Assembly (NCBI GenBank): GCA_003140315.1
Contig: PLJS01000159.1
Location: 1-48,164, forward strand
DNA length: 48,164 nt
Source: Hyphomicrobiales bacterium
GTDB lineage: Bacteria; Pseudomonadota; Alphaproteobacteria; Rhizobiales; Xanthobacteraceae
Direction: 5' to 3'
Numbering within the stretch: position 1 is the first letter of the stretch; each line of letters starts with the position of its first letter. The translations under genes were made by a program, and so were the position numbers. This document shows positions 34,525 through 44,638 of this stretch, piece by piece. Under the pieces are notes generated by a model. That model was not told where the DNA came from. It searched no databases and was given only the letters and a program-made list of their open reading frames with translations.

Positions 34525-35439
34525 ATGTTTGGGGTATCTCGTTCCGTGACAGCGATGAATTCGATGAAGGCGCGCATCGTGCCGGGCCGCTCGTTGTGGC
34601 GCCCGCTCGCGCGCTTCTGTGCGCTTGTGCTGATCGCCAGTTCGGTCTCCGCGTGCAGCTGGTTCGTCAAGGAGGAGGTCGTCCCCGACGAGCCCGCCGA
34701 CAAGCTCTACAATGAGGGCCTGTTCCTCCTGAACAACAAGCACGACTTCAAGAAGGCGGCGGCGAAGTTCGAGGAGGTCGACCGGCAGCACCCGTATTCG
34801 GAGCTGGCGCGCAAGTCGCTGATCATGTCGGCCTATGCCCACTACGAAGGCACCAATTACGACGACTCGATCACCGCCGCGAAGCGCTACGTCACGCTGC
34901 ATCCCGGCAGCCCGGACGCGGCCTACGCCCAATACCTGATCGGCTCGTCCTATTACGACCAGATCCCGGACATCACGCGCGATCAGGGGCGCACCGAGAA
35001 AGCGCTGCAGGCGCTCGACGAGGTCGTGCGCAAATATCCGAACACCGAATACGCCACGAGCGCCAAGCGCAAAATGGACGTCGCGCGCGACCAGCTCGCC
35101 GGCAAGGAGATGGAGACGGCGCGCTTCTTCCAGAAGCGGCACGAATACATCGCGGCGATCAACCGCTTCAAGGTCGTCGTGACCCAGTACCAGACGACGC
35201 GTCACGTCGAGGAGGCGCTGATGCGCCTGACCGAGGTCTATATGACGCTCGGAATCGTCGGCGAGGCGCAGACCGCCGCCGCCGTGCTCGGGCACAATTT
35301 CCCCGACAGCACCTGGTACAAGGACGCCTATGCGCTCGTGAAGGGCGGCGGGTTCGAACCGAGCGAGAACGAGGGCTCCTGGATCAGCAAGGCTTTCAGG
35401 AAGGTCGGGCTGGGCTCGCTCGTCAAGCCGGCGGGTTGA
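34525..35439 (+). CDS. bamD: Outer membrane assembly lipoprotein BamD
   Basis: 304 residues. BamD is an essential lipoprotein of the BAM complex that inserts outer-membrane barrels. The lipobox is VSAC with Cys44 (from the first ATG), after a hydrophobic run FCALVLIASS. TPR-like helices follow: ADKLYNEGLFLLNNKHDFKKA, DRQHPYSELARKSLIMSAYA, and QDQIPDITRDQGR-like YDQIPDITRDQGRTEKALQA, which is typical of BamD. ATG 34525 is used, though its upstream GAGGGG is too close. ATG 34555 and 34564 would give a more usual short signal peptide, so the exact start is uncertain. Confidence 0.93.
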   Translation: MFGVSRSVTAMNSMKARIVPGRSLWRPLARFCALVLIASSVSACSWFVKEEVVPDEPADKLYNEGLFLLNNKHDFKKAAAKFEEVDRQHPYSELARKSLIMSAYAHYEGTNYDDSITAAKRYVTLHPGSPDAAYAQYLIGSSYYDQIPDITRDQGRTEKALQALDEVVRKYPNTEYATSAKRKMDVARDQLAGKEMETARFFQKRHEYIAAINRFKVVVTQYQTTRHVEEALMRLTEVYMTLGIVGEAQTAAAVLGHNFPDSTWYKDAYALVKGGGFEPSENEGSWISKAFRKVGLGSLVKPAG

Positions 35440-35470
35440 GCCGGCCGTTCCGGAACCGGCCGACGGCCGC

Positions 35471-35580
35471 AGCCCGGAATCCATATTCACAAGAGTTCGT
35501 GTTGCGCACCGCTGTTTCAATGCGGCACGTTTCGTGGTTATGGATTCCGGGCTCGCGGGCTGGTGCCCGCGCCCCGGAAT
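35471..35580. repeat. Intergenic inverted repeat between bamD and recN
   Basis: Perfect 15-base arms AGCCCGGAATCCATA (35471-35485) and TATGGATTCCGGGCT (35539-35553) flank a less GC-rich centre. A second small stem (GCGGGC with GCCCGC) follows and ends in CCCCGGAATGAC. The form fits a REP-like family that I associate with Bradyrhizobium-type genomes. Confidence 0.7.
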
Positions 35581-35589
35581 GACCGGATC

Positions 35590-37260
35590 ATGCTCTCCCG
35601 CCTCTCCATCCGCGACATCGTCCTGATCGAACGGCTCGACATCGACTTCGCGGCCGGGCTGTCGGTGCTGACCGGCGAGACCGGGGCCGGCAAGTCGATC
35701 CTGCTCGATGCCTTCGCGCTCGCGCTGGGGAGCCGCGGCGACGCGAGCCTGGTGCGTCACGGCGCCGAACAGGGGCAGGTGACGGCCGCGTTCGACGTCG
35801 AGCCGGACCACCCGGCGCTCGCGCTGATCGCCGGGAACGGCATCGGGACGGATGATGGGCTGATCCTGCGCCGCGTGCAGCTTGCCGACGGCCGCACGCG
35901 CGCCTTCGTCAACGACCAGCCGGTGAGCGTGCAGGTGCTCAAAAGCCTCGGCACCGCGCTGGTCGAGATTCACGGCCAGCACGACGAGCGCGCGCTGGTC
36001 GATATCGCGACCCACCGGCACCTGCTCGACGCCTATGCGGGGCTCGAGGATGACGCCGCGGCGGTCGGCCATGCGTGGCGCGCGCGGTGTGAGGCCGAGG
36101 ACGCGGTCGCCGCGCATCGCGTGCGTGTCGAGGAAGCAAAGCGCGAGGCCGAATGGCTGCGCCACGCGGTCGAGGAGCTGACGCGGCTTGCCCCTGAGAG
36201 CGGCGAGGAGACCGCGCTCGCCGAGAAGCGCGCCGCGATGACGGCGGCCGAGAAGATCGCCGAAGACCTGCGCGACGCGCACGATGCGGTCGCGGGCGAC
36301 CGCTCGCCGATCTCGGCGCTCGCGGCCGCGGTGCGGAGGCTGGAGCGGCGGCGCGCACAGGCGCCCGGTCTGGTCGAGCCGACCGTGAAGGCGCTCGACG
36401 CCGCGCTCAACGCACTGCATGAGGCGAGCGGGCATCTCGATGCCGCGCTGATCGCGGCCAATCACGATCCGCGCGAACTGGAGCGCATCGAGGAGCGGCT
36501 GTTCGCGCTGCGCGCGGCGGCGCGCAAATACAACGTCGCGGTCGACAATCTTGCGGCGCTCGCCGCGAAGTCGGCCGCCGATCTCGCGGTGCTCGATGCC
36601 GGCGCCGAAGAGCTCGTGCGGTTGCAAGCCGCCGCCCGCGAGGCGGAACTGGCCTACGCCAAGGCCGCGCAGGCGCTGTCGGCCGCGCGGGGCAAGGCAG
36701 CCGCAAAGCTCGACAAGGCGGTGACGGCGGAGCTCAAGCCGTTAAAGCTCGAACGCGCACGCTTCTCGACCGACATCGTGACGGACGTTACGGCGGCGGG
36801 CCCCGACGGCATCGACCGGGTCGAGTTCTGGGTGCAGACCAATCCCGGCACGAAGCCGGGGCCCTTGATGAAGGTCGCCAGCGGTGGCGAGCTCGCGCGT
36901 TTTCTCCTGGCGCTGAAGGTTGTGCTCGCCGATCGCGGCTCGGCGCCGACGCTTGTGTTCGACGAGATCGACACCGGCGCGGGCGGCGCGGTCGCCGACG
37001 CGATCGGGCTGCGGCTCTCGCGCTTGGCCGCGGACGTGCAGGTGGTCGCCGTCACGCACGCGCCGCAGGTCGCGGCACGCGCGGCGCGGCATTACGTGAT
37101 CAGCAAGGACACGCTCGCGCGCGGAAAACGCGTCGCGACTAGCATCGTCGAGGTCGCGGCCGAGAGGCGGCGCGAGGAGATCGCCCGCATGCTGGCGGGT
37201 GCCGAGATCACCGATGAGGCGCGCAAGGCCGCGGAGCGGTTGATCAAGGCGGCGGGGTGA
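35590..37260 (+). CDS. recN: DNA repair protein RecN
   Basis: 556 residues. An SMC-like ATPase for double-strand break repair. The Walker A motif is GETGAGKS (29-36). Long Ala/Glu/Arg-rich helices form a coiled coil (about 160-350). The C-terminal half has the ABC signature VASGGELARFLLALK and Walker B PTLVFDEIDTGAGGAVAD, then VVAVTHAPQVAARA. ATG 35590 gives MLSRLSIRDIVLIERLDIDF, as in homologues; the frame extends 27 bases upstream, into the repeat at 35471-35580. I looked for GTTC-N7-GTTC (the alphaproteobacterial LexA box) in 35440-35589 and did not see one. The stop is 3 bases from ligA. Confidence 0.95.
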   Translation: MLSRLSIRDIVLIERLDIDFAAGLSVLTGETGAGKSILLDAFALALGSRGDASLVRHGAEQGQVTAAFDVEPDHPALALIAGNGIGTDDGLILRRVQLADGRTRAFVNDQPVSVQVLKSLGTALVEIHGQHDERALVDIATHRHLLDAYAGLEDDAAAVGHAWRARCEAEDAVAAHRVRVEEAKREAEWLRHAVEELTRLAPESGEETALAEKRAAMTAAEKIAEDLRDAHDAVAGDRSPISALAAAVRRLERRRAQAPGLVEPTVKALDAALNALHEASGHLDAALIAANHDPRELERIEERLFALRAAARKYNVAVDNLAALAAKSAADLAVLDAGAEELVRLQAAAREAELAYAKAAQALSAARGKAAAKLDKAVTAELKPLKLERARFSTDIVTDVTAAGPDGIDRVEFWVQTNPGTKPGPLMKVASGGELARFLLALKVVLADRGSAPTLVFDEIDTGAGGAVADAIGLRLSRLAADVQVVAVTHAPQVAARAARHYVISKDTLARGKRVATSIVEVAAERRREEIARMLAGAEITDEARKAAERLIKAAG

Positions 37261-39405
<2,145 letters not shown>

Positions 39406-40581
39406 CTACTTCCTCACCAGCACGAAAAACGCCACCAGCGAGCAGGCACACAGCACCAGCACGATCGCGGCGAGCGGCAGCGCGGTCGCTGAGCCTTCGA
39501 GCAGGTGGCCGATGAGCTGCGAAGTCGCGGCGCCGAGCCCGAACTGCAGGAAGCCGGTGATGCCGGAGGCTGCGCCCGCCGCCTGCGGCCGCACGCTGAC
39601 GGCGCCGGCGATCGCGTTCGGCAGCATGAAGCCGGACGCGAAGCCGATGATCATCTGCGGCATCATGATCACCGCCGGGCCGGCGTGCGGCTCGAGCAGC
39701 GCCCACACGATTCCGAGCGCGGCGCCGAGCACCGTGACGGCGACGCCGCCGCGGATCATGGCATCGACGCCGTAGCGTGCCGACCAGCGTCCGGCCGCGA
39801 AGTTGCCGATCATGTAGGCGAGCGAGATCGCCAGGAACCAGATGCCGTATTCGGCCGACGAGCGGTGCATCATGGTCACCACCACGTGCGGCGCACCGCC
39901 GATGAAGGTGAAGAACATCGCCGAGTTGAACGCCGCGACCAGCGCGTAGCCGAGGAAAGTCCGGTCCGCGAGCAGGCCAATGGCCGCCGCGATGAAATGT
40001 CCCAAACCTCCACCGCCCGTGCGCGCCTTCGTCTCCGGCAGCCATGCCGCCGTCCAGGCGAGCACCGCGGCGGCGAACAGCCCGATAAAGACGAAGATCG
40101 CGTGCCAGCCGAGCAGCGTATCGAGCGTGCCGCCGATCAGCGGCGCGATCATCGGCGCAACCACCATCGCCATCGTGACCCAGCCGATCATCGAGGCGGC
40201 ACGGTCGCGTTCGTAGAGGTCGCGGATGACGGCGCGGCCGATCACGATGCCGGCGGTGGCGCCGAACGCCTGGAAGGTGCGCGCCACGATCAAGCCGGTG
40301 ATCGAGGAGGCGGCGAGCGCCGCGAAGCTCGCGACCACGGTGAGCGCGAGGCCGGCGAGCATCACGGGCCTGCGGCCGAAGCGGTCGGATAGGGGTCCGA
40401 GCACGAGCTGCGAGATCGCCATGCCGAGCAGATAGAGCGAGAGCGTAAGTTGCACCGTCCCGGTTCCGGCGCCGAAGGTCACGACCAGGCCGGGCAGCGC
40501 GGGTGCGAGGATATTGAGCGACGTCGGGCCGACCGCGGTCGCGGAGATCAGCAGCGAAAGCAGCCGCCACGGATGCTCCAT
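39406..40581 (-). CDS. Bcr/CflA-type MFS drug-resistance transporter
   Basis: 391 residues with 12 predicted membrane helices. The MFS motif A is GPLSDRFGRRP (62-72), and the family's LNILAPALPGLVVTFGAG start and ARTFQAFGATAGIVIGRAVIRD are clear. Relatives export drugs or sulfonamides, or act as multidrug pumps; the real substrate is unknown. The stop codon abuts the ligA stop with zero bases between, so the two mRNAs overlap at their ends. The start is followed upstream by a palindromic repeat at 40590-40626. Confidence 0.9.
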   Translation of the reverse strand: MEHPWRLLSLLISATAVGPTSLNILAPALPGLVVTFGAGTGTVQLTLSLYLLGMAISQLVLGPLSDRFGRRPVMLAGLALTVVASFAALAASSITGLIVARTFQAFGATAGIVIGRAVIRDLYERDRAASMIGWVTMAMVVAPMIAPLIGGTLDTLLGWHAIFVFIGLFAAAVLAWTAAWLPETKARTGGGGLGHFIAAAIGLLADRTFLGYALVAAFNSAMFFTFIGGAPHVVVTMMHRSSAEYGIWFLAISLAYMIGNFAAGRWSARYGVDAMIRGGVAVTVLGAALGIVWALLEPHAGPAVIMMPQMIIGFASGFMLPNAIAGAVSVRPQAAGAASGITGFLQFGLGAATSQLIGHLLEGSATALPLAAIVLVLCACSLVAFFVLVRK

Positions 40582-40589
40582 ACTTTTTC

Positions 40590-40626
40590 TCCCTCCCCCG
40601 TTGAGGGGGAGGGGCGGGGAGGGGGA
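40590..40626. repeat. CCCTCCCCC palindrome
   Basis: CCCTCCCCC (40591-40599) pairs with GGGGGAGGG (40605-40613) over a GTTGA loop, followed by more G-rich sequence. It belongs to the same look-alike family as the repeats at 43135-43283 and 46765-46922 and lies between the transporter and aminopeptidase genes. Confidence 0.65.
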
Positions 40627-40648
40627 TACGCGAGGTGAGATGATTCCA

Positions 40649-42484
40649 TCAAAGGACGGGCAGCGCTCGCGTCGCCGCTTCGAGCCACGGGCGCGTCGTG
40701 GCCTCGACCAGCGGGATCAAGGTCGCGGCGACGCGCGCGTGATAGGCGTCGAGCCAGGTGCGCTCGGCCGGGCTCAGCAGCGCGGGCTCAATCAGGCGTT
40801 GGTCGATCGGCGCGAGCGTCAGCGTCTCGAACGCATTGAGCGGCTTCTCGGCGCCCGCAACGGGCGCGGCTGCCGTCACCAGCACGAGGTTCTCGATGCG
40901 GATGCCGTAGCTGCCGGCTTTGTAATAGCCCGGCTCGTTCGACAGGATCATGCCGCGCTTGAGCGCGACCCCGGGACGTTTGGAGATGTTGGCCGGTCCC
41001 TCGTGCACCGAGAGATAGCTGCCGACGCCGTGCCCGGTGCCGTGATCGAAGTCGATGCCGGCTTCCCAGAGATGCTGGCGCGCGAACGGGTCGAGCTGCG
41101 CGCCGGTGGTGCCGTCGGGAAACACCGCGCGCGCGATCGCGATATGGCCCTTCAGTACCTGGGTGAAGCGGGCGCGCATCTCGGCCGTGGGTGTGCCGAC
41201 CGCGACCGTGCGGGTGATGTCGGTGGTGCTGTCCTGATATTGCGCGCCACTGTCGATCAGGAACAGCTCGCCCGGCGCGATTTTCCGGTTGGTCGCGGTC
41301 GTGACGCGATAATGCACGATCGCGCCATTCGGGCCGGCGCCGGAGATGGTCGGAAACGACACGTCCTTCAGGAGCCCGGTCGCGCGGCGGAAGGTTTCGA
41401 GCGCCGCGACCGCGTCGATCTCGGTCAAGGCGCCGGCCGGCGCCTCGCGGTCGAACCAGGCAAGAAAATTCGCGACCGCCGCGCCGTCGCGCGCGTGGGC
41501 CGCACGCGAGCCCGCGATCTCGACAGCGTTCTTGATCGCCTTCATGGCGGTGATCGGATCGCTCCCGCGCGCGACCTTGCCGCCTGCGTCGTTCACGAGC
41601 CGCACCAGCGCATCGGCGGCGGTCACCTGGTCGACGCGCACGGCGGCCTTCGCGGCGCCAAGGCTGCCGAGGTCGTGCGCGAACGCGTCGGGCTCGCGCA
41701 CATCGGCGAGTGCTTCCAGCGCGTGACGCACTTCGTTTGTAAGCTTGCGCCCGTCCACATAAAGCGAGGCGCGGCCTTGCTTCGGCACGATCGCGAAGGC
41801 GAGCGGCAGCGGCGTATGCGAGACATCGGAGCCGCGGATGTTGAATGCCCAGGCGACGTTGTGCGGGTCGGAGACGACGAGCGCGTCGGCTTGGAGCTTG
41901 ACAGCCTCGGCCCGGACGCGGGCGAGCTTCTCGGCCGCGCTTTCGCCGGCGAATTTCAGGTCGTGCAGCACGACCGCGCCGAGCGGTGGCGCCGGCCGAT
42001 CCGTCCACACGGCATCGAGCGGGTTCGGCACGGCCGGCACGAGGCTCGCGCCCGCGGCCGCGCAGGCCTTGGCGAGCCGCTCGGCGCCGCCGACGGTGTG
42101 CAGCCATGGATCGTAGCCGAGCTTGGCGCCGGCGCGCAGATTCGCCTCGAGCCATTTCTCCGGCGGGTTGTCGGTGAGATGCTCGACCGCGAAGACCGCC
42201 GGATCGACCTGGTCGCGCACCTGGATCAGGTAGCGCCCATCGACGAACACCGCGGCGCTCTCGCCAAGCACGATCGCGGTGCCGGCCGAGCCGGTGAAGC
42301 CGGTGAGCCAGGCGAGGCGCTCCTCGGACGGCGGTACGTATTCGTTCTGGTGGCGGTCGGCACGCGGCACCACGAAGCCGTCGAGCGCGCGCCGCTTGAG
42401 CTCGGCGCGCAACGCCGCGACGCGCGCGGTGCTCGCCGCCCGCTCGCCACGATCCTCGAACGATTGGAAGCGGGCCTCGAACAT
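40649..42484 (-). CDS. Xaa-Pro aminopeptidase (aminopeptidase P, M24B family)
   Basis: 611 residues. It releases N-terminal residues next to proline. Two creatinase-like N-terminal domains start MFEARFQSFEDRGERAAST. The C-terminal pita-bread domain carries the metal ligands: the Asp pair in LIDSGAQYQDSTTDITRT, His in GTGHGVGSYLSVHEGP, and Glu in ILSNEPGYYK and GIRIENLVLV. The three-domain length of about 600 residues fits the eukaryotic-type aminopeptidase P group. ATG 42484 matches homologue starts; a TTG at 42520 is less likely. prmA lies upstream on the same strand, beyond the small plus-strand gene. Confidence 0.92.
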   Translation of the reverse strand: MFEARFQSFEDRGERAASTARVAALRAELKRRALDGFVVPRADRHQNEYVPPSEERLAWLTGFTGSAGTAIVLGESAAVFVDGRYLIQVRDQVDPAVFAVEHLTDNPPEKWLEANLRAGAKLGYDPWLHTVGGAERLAKACAAAGASLVPAVPNPLDAVWTDRPAPPLGAVVLHDLKFAGESAAEKLARVRAEAVKLQADALVVSDPHNVAWAFNIRGSDVSHTPLPLAFAIVPKQGRASLYVDGRKLTNEVRHALEALADVREPDAFAHDLGSLGAAKAAVRVDQVTAADALVRLVNDAGGKVARGSDPITAMKAIKNAVEIAGSRAAHARDGAAVANFLAWFDREAPAGALTEIDAVAALETFRRATGLLKDVSFPTISGAGPNGAIVHYRVTTATNRKIAPGELFLIDSGAQYQDSTTDITRTVAVGTPTAEMRARFTQVLKGHIAIARAVFPDGTTGAQLDPFARQHLWEAGIDFDHGTGHGVGSYLSVHEGPANISKRPGVALKRGMILSNEPGYYKAGSYGIRIENLVLVTAAAPVAGAEKPLNAFETLTLAPIDQRLIEPALLSPAERTWLDAYHARVAATLIPLVEATTRPWLEAATRALPVL

Positions 42485-42782
42485 GGCGCGCAATCTATTG
42501 AGCGCCTCCCGCAGCGGCAACCGGCGCGACCAAAATGGCAGGAAAGCGCACCGGTTGACCGGTTTGTGTGCACTGCAATATGTCTGCGCCGTAACGGCGG
42601 CTGAATCATCAAGCGCTTTGATGAAATACTTTCCAAATTTTCAAGTGTTTATGCGGACTTCGCAGCGCTCCCATGCCTTTCGGAGGGTATCGGAAAGGCT
42701 CTTCGATCTTTATGTTGCAGTGCAAGAAGTCAGGACCAGTTCAGAGGGGTCTACCTGGCCTTCTCAAGATCAGGAGCGAACC
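42485..42782 (+). other. AT-richer intergenic leader before the small basic protein gene
   Basis: 298 bases without a gene. The composition is less GC-rich than the flanks. A promoter candidate is TTGACC (42555-42560) with TATGTC (42579-42584), 18 bp apart, giving a leader of about 190 bases. A stem (CCTTTC with GAAAGG, about 42676-42698) lies within that leader. Confidence 0.35.
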
Positions 42783-43019
42783 ATGTCCACCGTAACGTTC
42801 CACCTGTCTCCCCCGCTTGCCGAGGCTCGCACCGCGCCGCGCAAGAGCCTGCTCAAGCGCTTCTTCGATGCGATGATCGAGGCGCGGATGCGCCAGGCGA
42901 TGCGCGAGATCGCGATGCACCGGCACCTCGTTCCGCAGGACACCGTCAGGCAAGCGGGCTACGCGCCGACGCAGACGACCGACGGCGTGCTGCCGTTCGT
43001 GCGCACAGGGGATCTGTGA
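42783..43019 (+). CDS. Small basic helical protein, unknown function
   Basis: 78 residues. The middle, KSLLKRFFDAMIEARMRQAM followed by REIAMHRH, is one long basic amphipathic helix. The ends are polar. This arrangement is reminiscent of DUF1127-type small Arg-rich proteins, but the DUF1127 signature is not clear, so I leave it unassigned. ATG 42783 has AGGAG about 8 bases upstream. It lies alone between two minus-strand genes (aminopeptidase P and prmA) and is preceded by a long AT-richer leader, suggesting regulated expression. Confidence 0.65.
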   Translation: MSTVTFHLSPPLAEARTAPRKSLLKRFFDAMIEARMRQAMREIAMHRHLVPQDTVRQAGYAPTQTTDGVLPFVRTGDL

Positions 43020-43134
43020 TTCTTATCCTCTTGATCGCGCTTCTGCCGCAGCGCTGGCGAAGGCCGCAGCCTAAACGCTGAGGCGCGCTAGAGTCTGATC
43101 CGATTGTAAAGAGGCGGTGCCGCACGCACGCTTT

Positions 43135-43283
43135 CTTCCCCTCCCCCCTTGTGGGGGAGGGTGGCGAGCGCGGAGCGAGCGCGAGCCGGGAGAGGGGGTC
43201 TCTTCGCACGAGTCTTCCGAAGCGATCCCCTCTCCCGCCCTCGCTTCGCTCGGGCACCCTCTCCCACAAGGGGAGAGGGGAAG
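43135..43283. repeat. Large CCCCTC-type inverted repeat downstream of prmA
   Basis: A 149-bp element. Outer arms starting CTTCCCCTCCCCCCTTGTGG and ending CCACAAGGGGAGAGGGGAAG pair over about 29 positions. Inner arms (GGCGAGCGCGGAGCGAGC region with CTCGCTTCGCTCGGG) also pair. It makes up most of the 306-base gene-free stretch 43020-43325 and could act as a bidirectional terminator. Confidence 0.75.
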
Positions 43284-43325
43284 CGCGCTTGTGGCGCGAT
43301 CGATTCCAAATCACAGTATTAAACT

Positions 43326-44210
43326 CTAGCGCTTGCGCAGCACCAGCGTCACCCATTCGTCGAGCGGGATGCGGCGCGCGAGCGTGAAGCCGTGCGGACG
43401 GTAGGCCGCGAGCGCGGCGTTCTCTTGGTTTGCGAGCAGCCCGGACAGCACGACATGCGCGCCCGGCGCGGCGACCCGCGCGAGTGGCCGTGCGAGCCGC
43501 GTCAGGGGCCGCAGCAGGATATTCGCGAAGATCAGGTCGAACGGCGCTCGCGCGCGGAAACGCGCGGCTGCGAGCCCGGCCGCGCGCAGGCATTCGACCA
43601 ACGGCGCCGCGCCGTTGAGACGCGCATTCTCGCGCGCGATGCGTACGGAATCGGCGTCGATGTCGCCAGCGAGCACGGGCGCGTGCAGCGCCTTGGCGGC
43701 GGCGATCGCCAGCACGCCGGTGCCGGTACCGATGTCGAGCACGCGACGCGGACTGTGCGCCTTCACGATCCCATCCAGCGCCAGCAGGCATCCCCGCGTG
43801 GTGCCGTGATGGCCGGTGCCGAAGGCGAGCGCGGCCTCGATCTCGATGCCGATCCGATTCGCCGCGACATGCGCGCGGTCGTGCGCGCCATGCACCGTGA
43901 AGCGCCCGGCCGCGACCGGCTTCAGGCCGGCGAGGCTCGCGGCGATCCAGTCCTTGGCCTCGACCGTGCCGAAGGCGAGCGCGGCGGCAACATCCGGCCC
44001 GGCGGCCTCCGCCACGTGGGCGCGCACCGCCATCTCGTCGGGCGGCTGCGCGAAATAGGCCTCGACGGTCCAACGCCGGTCGGTGCCCTCGAAGGCCGCA
44101 ACCGCGATATCCGACTGCTCGAAATGTTCGGACAGCGAATCGGCGAGCCGTCTGGCGGCCTTTTCGTCGCAAACGATACGGGCGACGACCGAGTTTTCCC
44201 CGCTATTCAT
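43326..44210 (-). CDS. prmA: Ribosomal protein L11 methyltransferase PrmA
   Basis: 294 residues. It methylates ribosomal protein L11 using S-adenosylmethionine. The N-terminal substrate-recognition domain is about 100 residues (with EQSDIAVAAFEGTDRRWTVE). The linker block AFGTGHHGTTRGCL (129-142) and the SAM loop VLDIGTGTGVLAIAAAK (about 157-173) are diagnostic. FDLIFANILLRPL is the catalytic-region NIL motif, and WVTLVLRKR the usual end. Start ATG 44210. Repeat sequence fills the space downstream. Confidence 0.95.
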   Translation of the reverse strand: MNSGENSVVARIVCDEKAARRLADSLSEHFEQSDIAVAAFEGTDRRWTVEAYFAQPPDEMAVRAHVAEAAGPDVAAALAFGTVEAKDWIAASLAGLKPVAAGRFTVHGAHDRAHVAANRIGIEIEAALAFGTGHHGTTRGCLLALDGIVKAHSPRRVLDIGTGTGVLAIAAAKALHAPVLAGDIDADSVRIARENARLNGAAPLVECLRAAGLAAARFRARAPFDLIFANILLRPLTRLARPLARVAAPGAHVVLSGLLANQENAALAAYRPHGFTLARRIPLDEWVTLVLRKR

Positions 44211-44638
44211 CCGTCGGATACCGATATCACCGTGTTCGCTGGCGCCGGCGCCCGCGCCGCAGCGGTCGTGTCGCGCCGATCGGCGCCATGCTTAGGGCCG
44301 GCCGTTGCCCAATATAAGGCGTCATCGCCACAAATGAGGGCACGTTTTGGTTGTTCGATTAATACTGAAAAAACAGGATGTTAGCTCTGGTATCGGGTGC
44401 TGGGTTGCGTGTCGGTATGCTTGCACCGTCCCATAACGGCACACATCCCGATTTCACAGCCGTTTTCCGGGTATGTTGCCCGAATATCACTACCGGTTGG
44501 GATTCAACCCGGATTCTCATGGTTGCAGCTTCGTTACCTGGACAGGGTTTTTCGAATCCATTACGTCTCAAATGCGGCATTCGGCTGGTCGTTTTTGGGC
44601 TGGGTCCACACAACACTGGGGTCCATAAGGGGGATACC
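44211..44638 (+). other. Long AT-richer upstream region of the Cys-containing barrel gene
   Basis: 428 bases without a convincing gene. A clearly AT-rich block lies at about 44350-44385, likely promoter DNA, but I cannot fix one -35/-10 pair. A near-palindrome (CCGGTTG with CAACCCGG, about 44491-44512) lies further in. The region should hold the promoters of both prmA (minus) and the barrel gene (plus). Confidence 0.4.

Noticed and set aside
35440-35589. LexA (SOS) box before recN
   Set aside because: No GTTC-N7-GTTC or close variant was found; the segment is mostly a palindromic repeat.
34462-36627. A 721-codon open frame on the minus strand across bamD and recN
   Set aside because: It is antisense to two clear genes, Arg/Ala/His/Gly-rich, with no domain. 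High GC makes such frames common.
40514-42604. A 696-codon plus-strand frame antisense to aminopeptidase P
   Set aside because: It is the shadow of a complete M24B enzyme, with no ribosome site or recognisable motif.
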